DNA of 64,000 bases. Source: Gammaproteobacteria bacterium. GTDB lineage: Bacteria > Pseudomonadota > Gammaproteobacteria > JAJPIJ01. The notes below the pieces were generated by a model. It had not been told where the DNA came from, made no database searches, and saw nothing but the letters and a program-made list of their open reading frames with translations. The stretch lies in the NCBI GenBank assembly GCA_022071965.1, contig JAJVIQ010000005.1:1-64000 (forward strand). The letters are read 5' to 3'. The translations under genes and the position numbers were made by a program. Below, piece after piece: positions 52,223 through 62,849 of this stretch; the stretch's first letter is position 1, and each line of letters opens with the position of its first letter.

Positions 52223-54466
52223 GTGCAGAACAACCACGCCCACATCTTCGTCGCCACCGCGCCGAAGGGAGTCACCGGCCTGCTCGCGGATGAATTGCGC
52301 GCGCTCGGCGCCGGGCACATTCGCGAAGTGACTGCCGGCGTGCTGTTCTCGGGCGCGCTGGAGGCCGGCTATCGCGCCTGCCTGTGGTCGCGCACGGCCA
52401 GCCGCGTGCTGCTGCAACTGGGCCGCTTTGCGGCGCCCGATGCCGACGCGCTCCATGCCGGGGCGCAGACCATCAACTGGGACGATCACCTGACCGCGCA
52501 GGGTACGCTGGCGGTCGACGTCAACGTCCGCAGCTCCCGCCTGAAGCACTCGCAGTTCGCGGCCCAGCGCGTGAAGGACGCGATCGTCGATCAGTTCCGC
52601 GGCCGCCATGGTCTGCGCCCATCGGTGGATCTCGAGCGGCCCGACCTGCGCATCAACGTCTTCATCGACCGCGACGTGGCGAGCGTCGCCATCGATCTCT
52701 CCGGAGAGAGCCTGCACCGCCGTGGTTATCGCGAGGACACGGTGGTGGCGCCGCTGAAGCAGAATCTGGCCGCCGCGATCCTGCTGCGGGCGGGGTGGCC
52801 GGAGATCGCGCACGGCGGCGGCGGATTCGTCGACCCGATGTGCGGCTCGGGCACCCTGCTCGTCGAGGCGGCGTGGATCGCCGGCGATCGCGCCCCGGCG
52901 CTGCTGCGGCAGGTCTTCGGATTCGATCGCTGGCTGGGGCATGTGCCGCGGCTCTGGCAGCGCCTGCGCGAGGAGGCGCAGGGGCGCGCAGCGGACGGCG
53001 AGCGGCGGATCCCGTCGATGCGCGGTTTCGACGCGGATCCGCGCTCGGTGCGCGCCGCGCGCGAGAATGTGGCGGCGGCCGGCGTCGCGGGGCATGTCCG
53101 CATCGACAGGCTCGATGTCGCCGACGTTCCTGGACCCGATGCCCCGACCGGCCTGCTCGCGGTCAATCCACCGTATGGCGAGCGTCTCGGCGCGAGCGAC
53201 GAGCTCGAGGCGCTGTACGCGCGGCTGGGCGCGACGCTGCGCGCGCGCTACCAGGGATGGGAGGCGGCGGTCTTCACCGGCAATCCGCCGCTTGGCCGGC
53301 TCATCGGCCTGAAGGCGCGCCGCGTCCATACCTTCTACAACGGCGCCATCGAGTGCCGGTTGCTGCGATTCGCCGTCGCGCCGGAGCATTTCGAGGCCTC
53401 ACGGGAAGAGCGCGCGCAGGCCGCGAGCGAGCGGCCCCTGGGCGAGGGCGCGCAGATGTTCGCGAACCGGCTGCGCAAGAACATGCAGGCGTTGAAGCCT
53501 TGGGCGGAGCGGGAAGGCATCGCCTGTTATCGAATCTACGATGCCGACATGCCCGAGTATGCCGCGGCCATCGACCTGTACCGGAGCGGCGAGCCGTACC
53601 TCGTCGTGCAGGAGTACGTGCCGCCGAAGACGGTAGCCGAGGACAGGGCGCGCCAGCGGCTGCGCGACATGCTGAACGCCATCCCGCCGACGCTGGGCGT
53701 GAGCCGCGAGCAGGTGTTCCTGAAGCGGCGCGAGCGCCAGCGCGGCGCGGCGCAATACGAACGGCAGGCGCAGACGGGGGCGTTCCACGAGGTGAGAGAG
53801 GGGCCGTGCCGCCTGCTGGTGAATTTCAGCGATTACCTGGATACCGGGCTCTTTCTCGATCACCGCCTGACGCGCTCGATGGTGGGCGAGCTCGCGCGCG
53901 GCCGCGACATGCTCAATCTGTTCTGCTACACGGCCACCGCCAGCGTACATGCCGCGCTGGCGGGGGCGCGCTCGACCACCTCGGTCGACATGTCGGCGAC
54001 CTATCTCGACTGGGCGCGGCGGAATTTCACGCTGAACGGCATCGATCCGCGCGTCCACGTACTGGTCCAGGCCGACTGCCTGTGGTGGCTGGCGCAGCAG
54101 GCCGGCGAGCCGCGCGCGCCGCGATACGGGGTGATCTTTCTCGACCCCCCGACCTTCTCCAATTCCAAACGCATGCAGTCGACCTTCGATGTGCAGCGCG
54201 ACCACGGGGTGCTCGTGCGCCAGGCCGCAAGCCTGCTCGCCGAGGGCGGCGTGCTGGTGTTCTCCACCAACCGGCAGCGTTTCCGCCTCGATCTCGACGG
54301 TCTCGCGGGACTTGGGATCGAGGACGTGAGCGATCGGACAATCCCCAGGGATTTCGCCCGCAACGCGAAGATCCATCGTTGCTGGCTGATACGTGCCCCG
54401 GCCCGGCCGCCGGGGGCGGCCCCTGCACGGCCAGGCCTGCATCCTGCACCATGGCACGCTTCGTGA
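52223..54466 (+). CDS. rlmL: 23S rRNA bifunctional methyltransferase RlmKL
   Basis: Makes m2G2445 and m7G2069 in 23S rRNA. The 747-residue fusion has a THUMP domain (about 45-155), the RlmL methyltransferase (about 165-390; DPMCGSGTLLVEAAWIAGDRAP, NPPYGERL) and the RlmK methyltransferase (about 450-735; LNLFCYTATASVHAALAGA, LDPPTFSNSKRM). The start is GTG at 52223, only 36 bases after the SDR remnant. The protein ends in a Pro/Ala-rich tail. Confidence 0.95.
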   Translation: MQNNHAHIFVATAPKGVTGLLADELRALGAGHIREVTAGVLFSGALEAGYRACLWSRTASRVLLQLGRFAAPDADALHAGAQTINWDDHLTAQGTLAVDVNVRSSRLKHSQFAAQRVKDAIVDQFRGRHGLRPSVDLERPDLRINVFIDRDVASVAIDLSGESLHRRGYREDTVVAPLKQNLAAAILLRAGWPEIAHGGGGFVDPMCGSGTLLVEAAWIAGDRAPALLRQVFGFDRWLGHVPRLWQRLREEAQGRAADGERRIPSMRGFDADPRSVRAARENVAAAGVAGHVRIDRLDVADVPGPDAPTGLLAVNPPYGERLGASDELEALYARLGATLRARYQGWEAAVFTGNPPLGRLIGLKARRVHTFYNGAIECRLLRFAVAPEHFEASREERAQAASERPLGEGAQMFANRLRKNMQALKPWAEREGIACYRIYDADMPEYAAAIDLYRSGEPYLVVQEYVPPKTVAEDRARQRLRDMLNAIPPTLGVSREQVFLKRRERQRGAAQYERQAQTGAFHEVREGPCRLLVNFSDYLDTGLFLDHRLTRSMVGELARGRDMLNLFCYTATASVHAALAGARSTTSVDMSATYLDWARRNFTLNGIDPRVHVLVQADCLWWLAQQAGEPRAPRYGVIFLDPPTFSNSKRMQSTFDVQRDHGVLVRQAASLLAEGGVLVFSTNRQRFRLDLDGLAGLGIEDVSDRTIPRDFARNAKIHRCWLIRAPARPPGAAPARPGLHPAPWHAS

Positions 54467-54636
54467 ATCGACCCGCCTGATCCTCCACGAACCGGCCGCG
54501 AGACCGTGATCCTGCCGGGGTCGAGTGCCGGGAGTACGCCTGGGCAATAGATGTCGTGCCGAGAAATCAATAACTTGAGTATCATGCGGCCCGGCCATGG
54601 CCGGCGTCCGGCCACGCGGGAGTCTTGACGGTACCG

Positions 54637-57600
54637 ATGCGAATCAGATCGAGACTGGCGGTCGCGGCACTCACGGCCTTCGCGGTGGCCGCCGTACCGG
54701 GTGCATTGTTCTCGTATCGGGTGACCCGCGAACACGTCATCGCCGATGTCGCACAGGAAGTCACGGCGCACGTGACATGGCTCGCCTCGCTGTTCCAGGC
54801 CCGCGTGGTCACCGCCGAACACACGCTGCCCGGACTGCAGCGGCTGCTCGCCAGCGCGATTGCGCAGCCGCCGAGAACGGGGGAGGTCGAGGAATTCGAC
54901 CACCTGTTCGCGCCGGGAGGCGACGGCGTCTACCGCAGTCGCAAGGCGGATTTCGATGGCAAACGCGAGGCAGGCGCTTACATTCCGGGATCCCCGGCGC
55001 TCGACGATGATCGCAAGCGTTTCTATGTGCGTGCGAAGGGCGTCCTCGACATCTTCGGCGCGCACGACAATCCGGATTTTCAGAACGTCTGGCTGCTCGA
55101 TCACCATCGCGCCCTGGTGATATTCGATCGCCAGAAGCCGGACTTCGTCTTTAGGATGAGCGCCGACCAGGACTACACGCAGACGGCGTGGATGACCCTC
55201 ACGGGCCCGGCCGCGAATCCCGTGCGTACGCTGCGCTGGACCCCCGTCATCTACGATCCGGTCCCGCGGACATGGATGGTGAGCGCGGTGTATCCGCTCG
55301 ATCTCGGGCAGTCATGGCTCGGATCGGTGGGATTCGACCTGCCGCTCGCGCAACTGACCCAGACGCTCGTGCACAGCAATCGCGAGTTCTCCGGCGTGGA
55401 GCATTTCCTGCTCGACGAGAACGGCCGCTTCATACTGGCCGGCCCGTGGCAGTCGCAGCTCATCACGCGCGGACAGGTGCTCCCGGATCTCAGCCGCGAA
55501 CCGGAACTGGACCGTCTGCTGCGCTGGCAGGCGACCCTGGACGCGGATGCCGGCCGTTCGCGCGTGGTGACGATGCGCGGCCTGCGCTACCTGGCGATCC
55601 CCGCCACGCTCAAGACGCTCAACTGGAAGTATGTCCGGCTCATCCCGTTGTCGGAGGTGCTCGCGCCCGTGCACCAGCTCTTCCTGCTTATCGGCAAGTC
55701 GGCGCTGCTGATATTGCTGTTGAGCGGCCTGGTCGTCCTGCTGGTCACCCACAGCACGCTCGTGCAGCCGATATTGCGCCTGGCGGCGGCGGCCCGCGCC
55801 TACGGCAGCGGCGACACGCGCACCCGCGTGGGCAGGGGCGGCGACGACGAGCTCGCGGAACTGGCGCTGAGCTTCGATGCGATGGCCGACGGGCTCGAGC
55901 GCAGCCAGGCCGAACTGCGTCAGCGCGAGGCGCGCTACCGCACCGTCGTGAACAGCGTGCGCGAGGTGATCTTCCAGCTGAGCGGAGAGGGACGGTGGCT
56001 GTTTCTGAGCGAGGCGTGGACCGCGCTCAGCGGATACTCCATCGAGGACGCGTTGTGCCGCAGCGTGTACGAGTTCGTGGCCGTGGAGGACATCGACGAG
56101 ATCAGGGGGCAGATCAGGGCGCTGACGAACCACGAGATCGAGGCCTGCCGGTGCGAATTCCGGCTCCGCACCCGCTCCGGGGAGAGACTGTGGGTCGAGT
56201 TTCTCGCGCAGACGGCGCGTTCGAGCGCCGGCGAGGACGTCTTCACGGGTACCATGGACGACGTCAGCGAGCGTTACTACCAGCGCGAGGTCAGCGCGCT
56301 GTTGCGGCGGGCCGAGGAGTTCGTCAACGAGGGGTACCGCACCGAGCAGCTGCTGCAGTATTTCTGCGAGAAGCTCGCCTGGCTGTTCGGTTTCCCGCTG
56401 GTGGTCGCGGCGCTCAACCGGGAGCAGAGGCTCAGCATCGTCGGCCGCTCGGACTGCGAGGCGGACTTCCTGCGCACGCTGAGCGGCTCGGGGCGTCAGA
56501 ATCCCGAGGTCGAGCTCTACGCGCGCGCGTTCGCCGAGGGCAGGCTCCTCACCCTGACCAGCGAGGACGATGAGTCCGGCGAGTGGGCCCGGGCCGCCGC
56601 GCGCGCGGGGATTGGTCTGGCGGTGGCCGTCCCGATCCGCATCCACGAGCAGCTTGGCGCGCTGCTCGGATTCCACATGCGCGGCGGCGCCGGACTCGCA
56701 CCCGAGCGCGTGCAGCGCATGGAATCACTCTGCCAGCGCATCGGCGACGTGCTGCGCAGGGCCGAGGACCTGCAGTGGCTGCAATTGCAGCGCACCGCGC
56801 TCGAGTCGGTGGCGAACGGGATCATGATTATGGATACCGATCACGAGGTCATCTGGATCAACCCGGCGATGGAGCGGCTGAGCGGGTACGCCCGCGAGGA
56901 GGTGATCGGCAGGAGCACGAGACTGTTCTCGGCCGGTTTCGCCTCGAGCCCCCAGCCGAACGAGCTCGTCGAAGCGCAGCGGCGGGGCGGGACGTGGTCG
57001 GGAGAGATCGTCAGTCGACGCAAGGACGGCAGCCTCTACACGGTGCACGAAACGGTCACGGCGCTGACCGACACCTCAGGGAGGATCACCCACTTCGTCG
57101 CGGTGCAGGCCGATATCACCGCACTGAAGAACGCGGAGGCGCGCCTGCAGCACATGGCCACGCATGATGCGTTGACGGGGCTGTCCAACCGCCTGCTGTT
57201 CCGCGAGCGGCTGAAGGAGGCCTTCTCGCGCGCCAGCCGCACCGGCAGCCAGGTGGCGGTGCTGCTCCTCGATCTCGATCGCTTCAAGGCGATCAACGAC
57301 ACCCTCGGCCACATGCGTGCCGACGAGCTGCTGCAGGCCGTCGCCGGCCGTTTGCACGGCTGCCTGCGCGAGCACGATACCGTCGCCCGGCTCGGCGGCG
57401 ACGAATTCACGGTCCTGCTGCCGGAGCTGGAGACCTCCGAGCATGCCGCCGTGGTAGCCGGCAAGATCCTCACCTCATTGAGCGATCCGTTCGACATCGC
57501 CGGGCAGTCCGTCACCACCACGGCCAGCATCGGGATCAGCATCTACCCGCACGATGGCATCGACATCGACGACATACTGCAGCGCGCGGACGCGGCGATG

Positions 57601-58491
57601 TACCAGTCCAAGGCCATGGGCAGGAACACGTACCAGTTCTACACGCGCGCGATACACGAACGCAGCATGCAGCGCCTCAGCATAGAGAAAGAGCTGCGCC
57701 GCGCCGTCGAACATAACGAGTTCGTGCTGCATTTCCAGCCGATTGCCGATACGCGCAGCGGCACCATCACCGGCGCCGAGGCGCTGGTCCGCTGGCAGCA
57801 CCCCGTGCGGGGCCTGCTGCCGCCGACGGCGTTCATAGGGGTGGCGGAGGATTCCGGCCTCATACTGGCAATCGGGGACTGGGTGCTGCGCGCCGCGTGC
57901 GAGCAGGGCGCGGCTTGGGAGGCGCAGGGCATCCGGGACATGGAGGTGTCGGTGAATCTTTCGACGCGGCAGTTCCGCCAGTCCGACCTGGTCGAGCAGG
58001 TTGCGCACGCGTGCGCGCAGGCGGGATTCAGCTCGCGCAGCATGCACATCGAGTTGACCGAGAGCCTGATGATGGATGACATGGAGCAGGGCATAAGGAC
58101 CATGAAGGCGTTGAAGGAGCTCGGGGTAAGCATCTCCATCGACGACTTCGGTGTCGGCTACTCGAGCCTTGCCTACCTGAAGCGATTCCCGCTGGATACG
58201 CTGAAGATCGATCGCTCCTTCATCGAGACCGTGCCGCAGAATTCCGAGGCGACCGCCATCGCCAGCACGATACTGGCGATGGCCCGCACCCTCGGTCTGA
58301 GCGTCGTCGCCGAGGGCGTGGAGCACGAGGCGCAGCTGGAATTCCTGCGCGCGCTGGGGTGTCCGCGCTATCAGGGCTTTCTGCTCGGCAAGCCGATGTC
58401 CGCCGAGGAACTCGGCGCGTTCATCCGCCGCAGCCGCGCCCGCCAGCCGGAACTGCTTGCGCCGGTCACGGCGATACGCCCCGCCAACTAG
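54637..58491 (+). CDS. Membrane sensor with Cache-like domain, HAMP, PAS, GAF, PAS, GGDEF and EAL
   Basis: A 1284-residue c-di-GMP sensor. An N-terminal helix (about 5-27), a large periplasmic sensor domain (about 30-340, dCache-like), a second helix (about 345-375, LIGKSALLILLLSGLVVLLV) and HAMP (about 375-425) lead to PAS1 (about 430-545), GAF (about 550-705), PAS2 (about 715-830), GGDEF (RLGGDEF near 925) and EAL (GAEALVRWQH near 1045; DFGVGYSSLAYL). Both catalytic motifs are intact. Start is unsettled between TTG 54625 and ATG 54637. No neighbour gives the ligand. Confidence 0.92.
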   Translation: MRIRSRLAVAALTAFAVAAVPGALFSYRVTREHVIADVAQEVTAHVTWLASLFQARVVTAEHTLPGLQRLLASAIAQPPRTGEVEEFDHLFAPGGDGVYRSRKADFDGKREAGAYIPGSPALDDDRKRFYVRAKGVLDIFGAHDNPDFQNVWLLDHHRALVIFDRQKPDFVFRMSADQDYTQTAWMTLTGPAANPVRTLRWTPVIYDPVPRTWMVSAVYPLDLGQSWLGSVGFDLPLAQLTQTLVHSNREFSGVEHFLLDENGRFILAGPWQSQLITRGQVLPDLSREPELDRLLRWQATLDADAGRSRVVTMRGLRYLAIPATLKTLNWKYVRLIPLSEVLAPVHQLFLLIGKSALLILLLSGLVVLLVTHSTLVQPILRLAAAARAYGSGDTRTRVGRGGDDELAELALSFDAMADGLERSQAELRQREARYRTVVNSVREVIFQLSGEGRWLFLSEAWTALSGYSIEDALCRSVYEFVAVEDIDEIRGQIRALTNHEIEACRCEFRLRTRSGERLWVEFLAQTARSSAGEDVFTGTMDDVSERYYQREVSALLRRAEEFVNEGYRTEQLLQYFCEKLAWLFGFPLVVAALNREQRLSIVGRSDCEADFLRTLSGSGRQNPEVELYARAFAEGRLLTLTSEDDESGEWARAAARAGIGLAVAVPIRIHEQLGALLGFHMRGGAGLAPERVQRMESLCQRIGDVLRRAEDLQWLQLQRTALESVANGIMIMDTDHEVIWINPAMERLSGYAREEVIGRSTRLFSAGFASSPQPNELVEAQRRGGTWSGEIVSRRKDGSLYTVHETVTALTDTSGRITHFVAVQADITALKNAEARLQHMATHDALTGLSNRLLFRERLKEAFSRASRTGSQVAVLLLDLDRFKAINDTLGHMRADELLQAVAGRLHGCLREHDTVARLGGDEFTVLLPELETSEHAAVVAGKILTSLSDPFDIAGQSVTTTASIGISIYPHDGIDIDDILQRADAAMYQSKAMGRNTYQFYTRAIHERSMQRLSIEKELRRAVEHNEFVLHFQPIADTRSGTITGAEALVRWQHPVRGLLPPTAFIGVAEDSGLILAIGDWVLRAACEQGAAWEAQGIRDMEVSVNLSTRQFRQSDLVEQVAHACAQAGFSSRSMHIELTESLMMDDMEQGIRTMKALKELGVSISIDDFGVGYSSLAYLKRFPLDTLKIDRSFIETVPQNSEATAIASTILAMARTLGLSVVAEGVEHEAQLEFLRALGCPRYQGFLLGKPMSAEELGAFIRRSRARQPELLAPVTAIRPAN

Positions 58492-58684
58492 GCCTCCCCC
58501 GGGTGCGAGCCCGGGGAAGGAAGCCGCGTCCGATCGCCGGCATGGTCGCCTTGCCCGGCCACGCGAGTTTGAGCCACGTTCCGGGCCTGCGGTATTCTTT
58601 CCCCCGCCGGCCCGTACGCGGGGCCCTCATTCCGATCCGGTCCGCGAGCCCCTGGAACCGATCTTGACCCGGCAAACACCGCCC

Positions 58685-59212
58685 ATGACGATTCGCGACT
58701 TTCAGGACTCCAAGCCCCGTATCGATGCCCGTGCGTACATCGATCCCACGGCGGTGGTGATTGGCAACGTCACCATTGGCGAGCACAGTTCGATCTGGCC
58801 GATGGCGGTCGTGCGCGGCGACGTCAACGCCGTGGCGATCGGCGCATATACCAACATCCAGGACGGCGGCGTGATCCATTGCACGCACGACGGGCCATAC
58901 ACCCCTGGCGGCTTCGCGACGCGCATCGGCGATCGCGTCACGATCGGGCACAGGGCCGTGGTGCACGCATGCACGGTCGGCGAGCTTTGCCTGGTCGGCA
59001 TGTCGGCGACGATCATGGATGGGGCGGTGCTCGAGCCGCGGGTGATGCTGGGCGCCGGCAGCCTCGTGCCGCCCGGCAAGGTGCTCGAAGGAGGCTGCCT
59101 GTGGGTCGGGGTCCCGGCCCGTCGCGTGCGCCCGCTCACGCAGCCCGAACTGGAATCACTCGCCTATTCCGCCGAGCATTACGTCAGGCTGAAGGACAGG
59201 TACACCGCCTAG
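58685..59212 (+). CDS. Gamma carbonic anhydrase family protein
   Basis: A 175-residue left-handed beta-helix protein of the YrdA/gamma-CA family. Hexapeptide repeats run through RAYIDPTAVVIGNVTIGEHSSIWPMAVVRGDVNAVAIGAYTNIQDGGVIH, and the three metal histidines are His65 (VIHCTHDG), His89 (IGHRA) and His94 (VVHAC). Many members lack measured carbonic anhydrase activity. The ATG at 58685 is chosen because the family start MTIRDFQ lies there. Confidence 0.92.
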   Translation: MTIRDFQDSKPRIDARAYIDPTAVVIGNVTIGEHSSIWPMAVVRGDVNAVAIGAYTNIQDGGVIHCTHDGPYTPGGFATRIGDRVTIGHRAVVHACTVGELCLVGMSATIMDGAVLEPRVMLGAGSLVPPGKVLEGGCLWVGVPARRVRPLTQPELESLAYSAEHYVRLKDRYTA

Positions 59213-59253
59213 GGCGCCGGGGCGGGGTGCGGCGCGATTCGGCCGCCGGGGAA

Positions 59254-59889
59254 CTAGCCCGGAAGCTCGTCGAGGCCGGCGATCGGCATCGCGTTCCACG
59301 ACTGCAGCCGCCAGCGCCCGTCCGCCTGGGCGATCCAGCTGACGCCGGCATTGGAGATGACGAAATCGCGCGGCGCCGTCAGCGGCAGCCCCGTGGCCAA
59401 TCGGTAGGCGATGTCGAGCACGCCGCCGTGCGCGACCACCAGTGTCGCGGCGCCGCGCTGTGTCTCCGCGATCGCGCACAGTGCGGTCTGCACGCGCCGG
59501 CTGAATTCCTCCAGCGACTCGCCGCTGCGGAAGTTCTCGCGCGGATCGCGATCGTGAAAGCGCTTGTAGGCCCTGGGATAGCGTTGCTCGGCCTCCGCGT
59601 AGGTGAGCCCCTGGAATTTCCCGTACATCCGTTCGCGCAGCCCGCCATGCAGCTGCACCGGCAGAGCGTGATGCGCGGCGATGATCTGTGCGGTCCTGCG
59701 CGCGCGCTGCAGGTCGCTGCTGTAGACGGCGGTGAATGGCACCTTCGACAGCCGGCGCGCAGCCGCATGGGCCTGGCCGATGCCGATCTCGTTCAGGGGG
59801 GAGTCGATCTGCCCCTGGATGCGGCGATCGGCGTTCCAGGCCGTCTCGCCGTGTCGGACCAGGCAGATTCTGGTTATCGACACGCTCAC
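59254..59889 (-). CDS. Histidine phosphatase (phosphoglycerate mutase family)
   Basis: A phosphatase of the two-histidine superfamily with ICLVRHGETAWNADRRIQGQIDSPLNEIG, the second acidic motif LRERMYGKFQGLTYAEAE and the C-terminal VAHGGVLD. It is CobC/GpmB-like; substrate not known. The start is uncertain: GTG at 59889 begins just before the conserved strand and gives about 211 residues, while an ATG at 59970 would add a basic stretch without similarity. It is convergent with the carbonic anhydrase gene and divergent from mnmG. Confidence 0.88.
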   Translation of the reverse strand: MSVSITRICLVRHGETAWNADRRIQGQIDSPLNEIGIGQAHAAARRLSKVPFTAVYSSDLQRARRTAQIIAAHHALPVQLHGGLRERMYGKFQGLTYAEAEQRYPRAYKRFHDRDPRENFRSGESLEEFSRRVQTALCAIAETQRGAATLVVAHGGVLDIAYRLATGLPLTAPRDFVISNAGVSWIAQADGRWRLQSWNAMPIAGLDELPG

Positions 59890-60024
59890 GAGCAGCGGGA
59901 TCGCCGCACCCCGCGGCCGCCTCCGGTGCTGCGATCGACAGAGGGGGACATGGCTGACTCCGGGCGTCAATTATAGAATCATGCGCTATATTCACAGGAT
60001 ACCTCACCGGTAGCGGGCGGCGTC

Positions 60025-61899
60025 ATGCAATATCCGGAGACCTTCGATGTCATCGTTGTGGGTGGCGGGCACGCGGGCACCGAGGCGGCGCTCGCCAGCG
60101 CGCGCCTGGGCTGCAGGACCCTGCTGCTGACCCACAGCATCGAGACCCTGGGCCAGATGTCGTGCAATCCCGCCATCGGCGGGATCGGCAAGAGCCACCT
60201 CGTCCGCGAGATCGATGCGCTGGACGGCGCCATGGCGCTGGCTGCCGATCAATCCGGCATCCACTGGCGCGTTCTCAATGCGAGCAAGGGCCCGGCGGTG
60301 CGGGCGACGCGCGCGCAGATCGACCGGGCGATGTACAAGCAGCTCATCCGCCGCATGCTGGAGAGCCAGCCCAATCTCATCATCTTCCAGCAGACCGTCG
60401 AGGATCTCGTCATCGAGTACGAGGAGGTGGCGGGCGTGATGACGCAGGCGGGCATGCGATTCCTGGCGCAATCGGTCGTGCTCACCGTCGGTACCTTCCT
60501 GGCCGGTCGCATCCACATCGGCGAGCATCACTACCAGGGCGGACGCGCCGGCGATCCGCCGTCCAACGCGCTTTCGCGCCGGTTGCGCGAGCTGCCGTTC
60601 CGGGTCGGGCGCCTGAAGACGGGCACGCCGCCGCGACTGGACGGGCGCACGCTGGATTATTCGAAGTTCAGTGTGCAGCGGGGCGACGAACCCATGCCGG
60701 TGCTTTCCTATCTCGGGAACGCCGGCATGCATCCGCGCCAGGTCGACTGCCACATCACCGCCACCAACCCGCGCACCCACGAGACCATCCGCCAGGGGCT
60801 CAGCCGATCGCCGATGTACAGCGGCGCAATCGAAGGTGTGGGTCCCCGCTATTGCCCGTCGGTGGAGGACAAGGTGGTGCGGTTCGCCGACCGTGCCTCG
60901 CACCAGGTATTCGTCGAGCCGGAGGGGCTGAACACGCAGGAGGTCTACCCGAACGGCATCTCCACGAGCCTGCCTTTCGAGGTTCAACTCGAGCTCGTGC
61001 GCAGCATTCGCGGGTTCGAGAACGCGCATATCACGCGCCCCGGCTATGCGATCGAGTACGACTACTTCGACCCGCGCGAGATCCGCCCGTCGCTGGAGAC
61101 GAAGTATCTCCCCGGGCTGTTCTTCGCCGGCCAGATCAACGGCACCACCGGCTACGAGGAAGCCGCGGCGCAGGGCATCATCGCGGGCCTCAATGCCGCG
61201 CGCAGGGTGCAGGCGCGCGAGCCATGGTGGCCGAAGCGCGACGAGGCCTACATCGGCGTGCTGATCGACGATCTGACCACCCGCGGGACCGACGAGCCGT
61301 ATCGCATGTTCACCAGCCGCGCCGAGTACCGGCTGCTGCTGCGCGAGGACAACGCCGATCTGCGGCTGACGCCGATCGGCCGCGAGCTGGGGCTGGTCGG
61401 TGACGCGAGGTGGCGGCGTTTCGAGGAGAAGCGCAAGGCGCTCGCGGCCGAGCAGGAGCGCCTGCGCGGCCTCCGGGTACGCCCGGGCGCGCACAACGAC
61501 GAGGACATCGCCCGCGTGCTCGGTCAGCCCATCGAACGCGAGTACACCGCCGCGGAGCTGCTGCGGCGGCCGGGGGTGCGCTATCGCGGCCTGATGCGCC
61601 TGGGCGGCATCGGCCCCGGCGTCGACGATCAGGAGATCATCGATCAGGTCGAGATCCAGTCGCGCTACACCGGCTACATCGATCGCCAGGCCGAGGAGAT
61701 CGAGCGCGCCAGGCGTCACGAGGAAACCCCGCTGCCGCCGGACCTCGATTATCGCGAGGTGCACGGTCTGTCCACCGAGGCGATGCAGAAACTCAACGAC
61801 TTCCGACCCGCCACCATCGGACAGGCCTCGCGCATCGCCGGCATCACGCCGGCGGCCGTGACCCTGCTGCTGGTGCACCTGCGCAAGCGTTTCGCCTGA
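60025..61899 (+). CDS. mnmG: tRNA uridine-5-carboxymethylaminomethyl(34) synthesis enzyme MnmG
   Basis: FAD-dependent enzyme that works with MnmE to modify U34 of tRNA. The 624-residue length is usual. It has the FAD motif [19 protein letters not shown] (12-30), the MnmG block [24 protein letters not shown], the [14 protein letters not shown] region, and the C-terminal helical part ending [16 protein letters not shown] that binds tRNA and MnmE. It starts the mnmG-rsmG-parA-parB cluster. Confidence 0.98.
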   Translation: MQYPETFDVIVVGGGHAGTEAALASARLGCRTLLLTHSIETLGQMSCNPAIGGIGKSHLVREIDALDGAMALAADQSGIHWRVLNASKGPAVRATRAQIDRAMYKQLIRRMLESQPNLIIFQQTVEDLVIEYEEVAGVMTQAGMRFLAQSVVLTVGTFLAGRIHIGEHHYQGGRAGDPPSNALSRRLRELPFRVGRLKTGTPPRLDGRTLDYSKFSVQRGDEPMPVLSYLGNAGMHPRQVDCHITATNPRTHETIRQGLSRSPMYSGAIEGVGPRYCPSVEDKVVRFADRASHQVFVEPEGLNTQEVYPNGISTSLPFEVQLELVRSIRGFENAHITRPGYAIEYDYFDPREIRPSLETKYLPGLFFAGQINGTTGYEEAAAQGIIAGLNAARRVQAREPWWPKRDEAYIGVLIDDLTTRGTDEPYRMFTSRAEYRLLLREDNADLRLTPIGRELGLVGDARWRRFEEKRKALAAEQERLRGLRVRPGAHNDEDIARVLGQPIEREYTAAELLRRPGVRYRGLMRLGGIGPGVDDQEIIDQVEIQSRYTGYIDRQAEEIERARRHEETPLPPDLDYREVHGLSTEAMQKLNDFRPATIGQASRIAGITPAAVTLLLVHLRKRFA

Positions 61900-61908
61900 C
61901 CCTGGAAA

Positions 61909-62550
61909 GTGGGCTCCGGGACCCCGCTGCGCGATCGACTGACCGCCGGCGCCATGCGCCTGGGCGCGCCGCTGTCGATCGAGGCCGCCGATCGGCTGAT
62001 CGCCTATCTCGAACTCCTGTGCAAGTGGAACCGCGTCTTCAACCTGACCGCCATCCGCGACGCGGAGCAGGTGATGACGCACCATCTGCTCGACAGCCTG
62101 GCCGTGGCACCCCATGTCCGTGGTGCGCGAGTACTGGACGTGGGCAGCGGCGCCGGCCTGCCCGGGCTGGTCATCGCGATCGCGCGTCCCGAGCTCTATT
62201 GCACGCTGCTGGACAGCAACGGCAAGAAGACGCGCTTTCTCACCCAGGCGTGCATCGACCTGCGGGTCGCCAATGTCGAGGTCGTCCGCTGCCGAATCGA
62301 GGACTTCCATCCCGCCACCGCCTTCGACTGCATCGTCTCCCGCGCCTTCACTGCGCTCGGAACCTTCATCGCGGTGGCCGGGCCGCTGCTGGCCGGCGAC
62401 GGAGAACTGCTCGCCATGAAATCCGTGCGCAGCGCGGAGGAGATGACGTCCGTGCCCGCGGGCTGGGAGGCCCGGTCCCTGGAGCTCGCGGTGCCCGGCC
62501 TGCACGCCGTGCGGCGCCTGGTGGTGGCGCGCCGTGCGGCCACGTCATGA
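61909..62550 (+). CDS. rsmG: 16S rRNA (guanine(527)-N(7))-methyltransferase RsmG
   Basis: Methylates G527 of 16S rRNA with SAM. The 213-residue protein has LCKWNRVFNLTAIRDAEQVMTHHLLDSLA and the SAM site VLDVGSGAGLPGLVIAIARP, then DSNGKKTRFL and VSRAFTALGTF. It begins with GTG at 61909, 9 bases after mnmG. Loss of RsmG gives low-level streptomycin resistance in other bacteria. Confidence 0.95.
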   Translation: MGSGTPLRDRLTAGAMRLGAPLSIEAADRLIAYLELLCKWNRVFNLTAIRDAEQVMTHHLLDSLAVAPHVRGARVLDVGSGAGLPGLVIAIARPELYCTLLDSNGKKTRFLTQACIDLRVANVEVVRCRIEDFHPATAFDCIVSRAFTALGTFIAVAGPLLAGDGELLAMKSVRSAEEMTSVPAGWEARSLELAVPGLHAVRRLVVARRAATS

Positions 62551-62849
62551 GCAGCGGAATCCGGCGGCACCTCCGGGCCGCTCGTTGCGCGGATCCTCCT
62601 CCCCTACTGTAAACCGGCGGTGAATACTCGGGCGGATTAGGCAGATAGACGCCGGAACAGCCAGTCCGCCGGAGCATCGCCGGCCAACCATCGGTGGCTG
62701 CATCGTTTTCCCCGGGGCGGAGCGCGATGGCGCGCCGGCGATGAGGGCATCGTGCCGGCGTGCGCGCCGTCGCTTGAGAGCTGTGCCATAATCTTGCCCC
62801 GCTCGACGCGGTCTGTGCGAGCGGTGGTCCCGGAGACTACAGGCGCGTC
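62551..62849. other. Intergenic region before parA
   Basis: 299 bases without a gene. A CATAAT hexamer about 60 bases before parA might be a -10 element, but there is no matching -35. I found no ParB site (TGTTTCACGTGAAACA) and no DnaA-box cluster here. Confidence 0.4.

Noticed and set aside
52384-54480. 698-codon plus-strand frame overlapping rlmKL
   Set aside because: Arg/Ala/Gly-rich out-of-frame shadow; rlmKL carries all methyltransferase motifs in its own frame.
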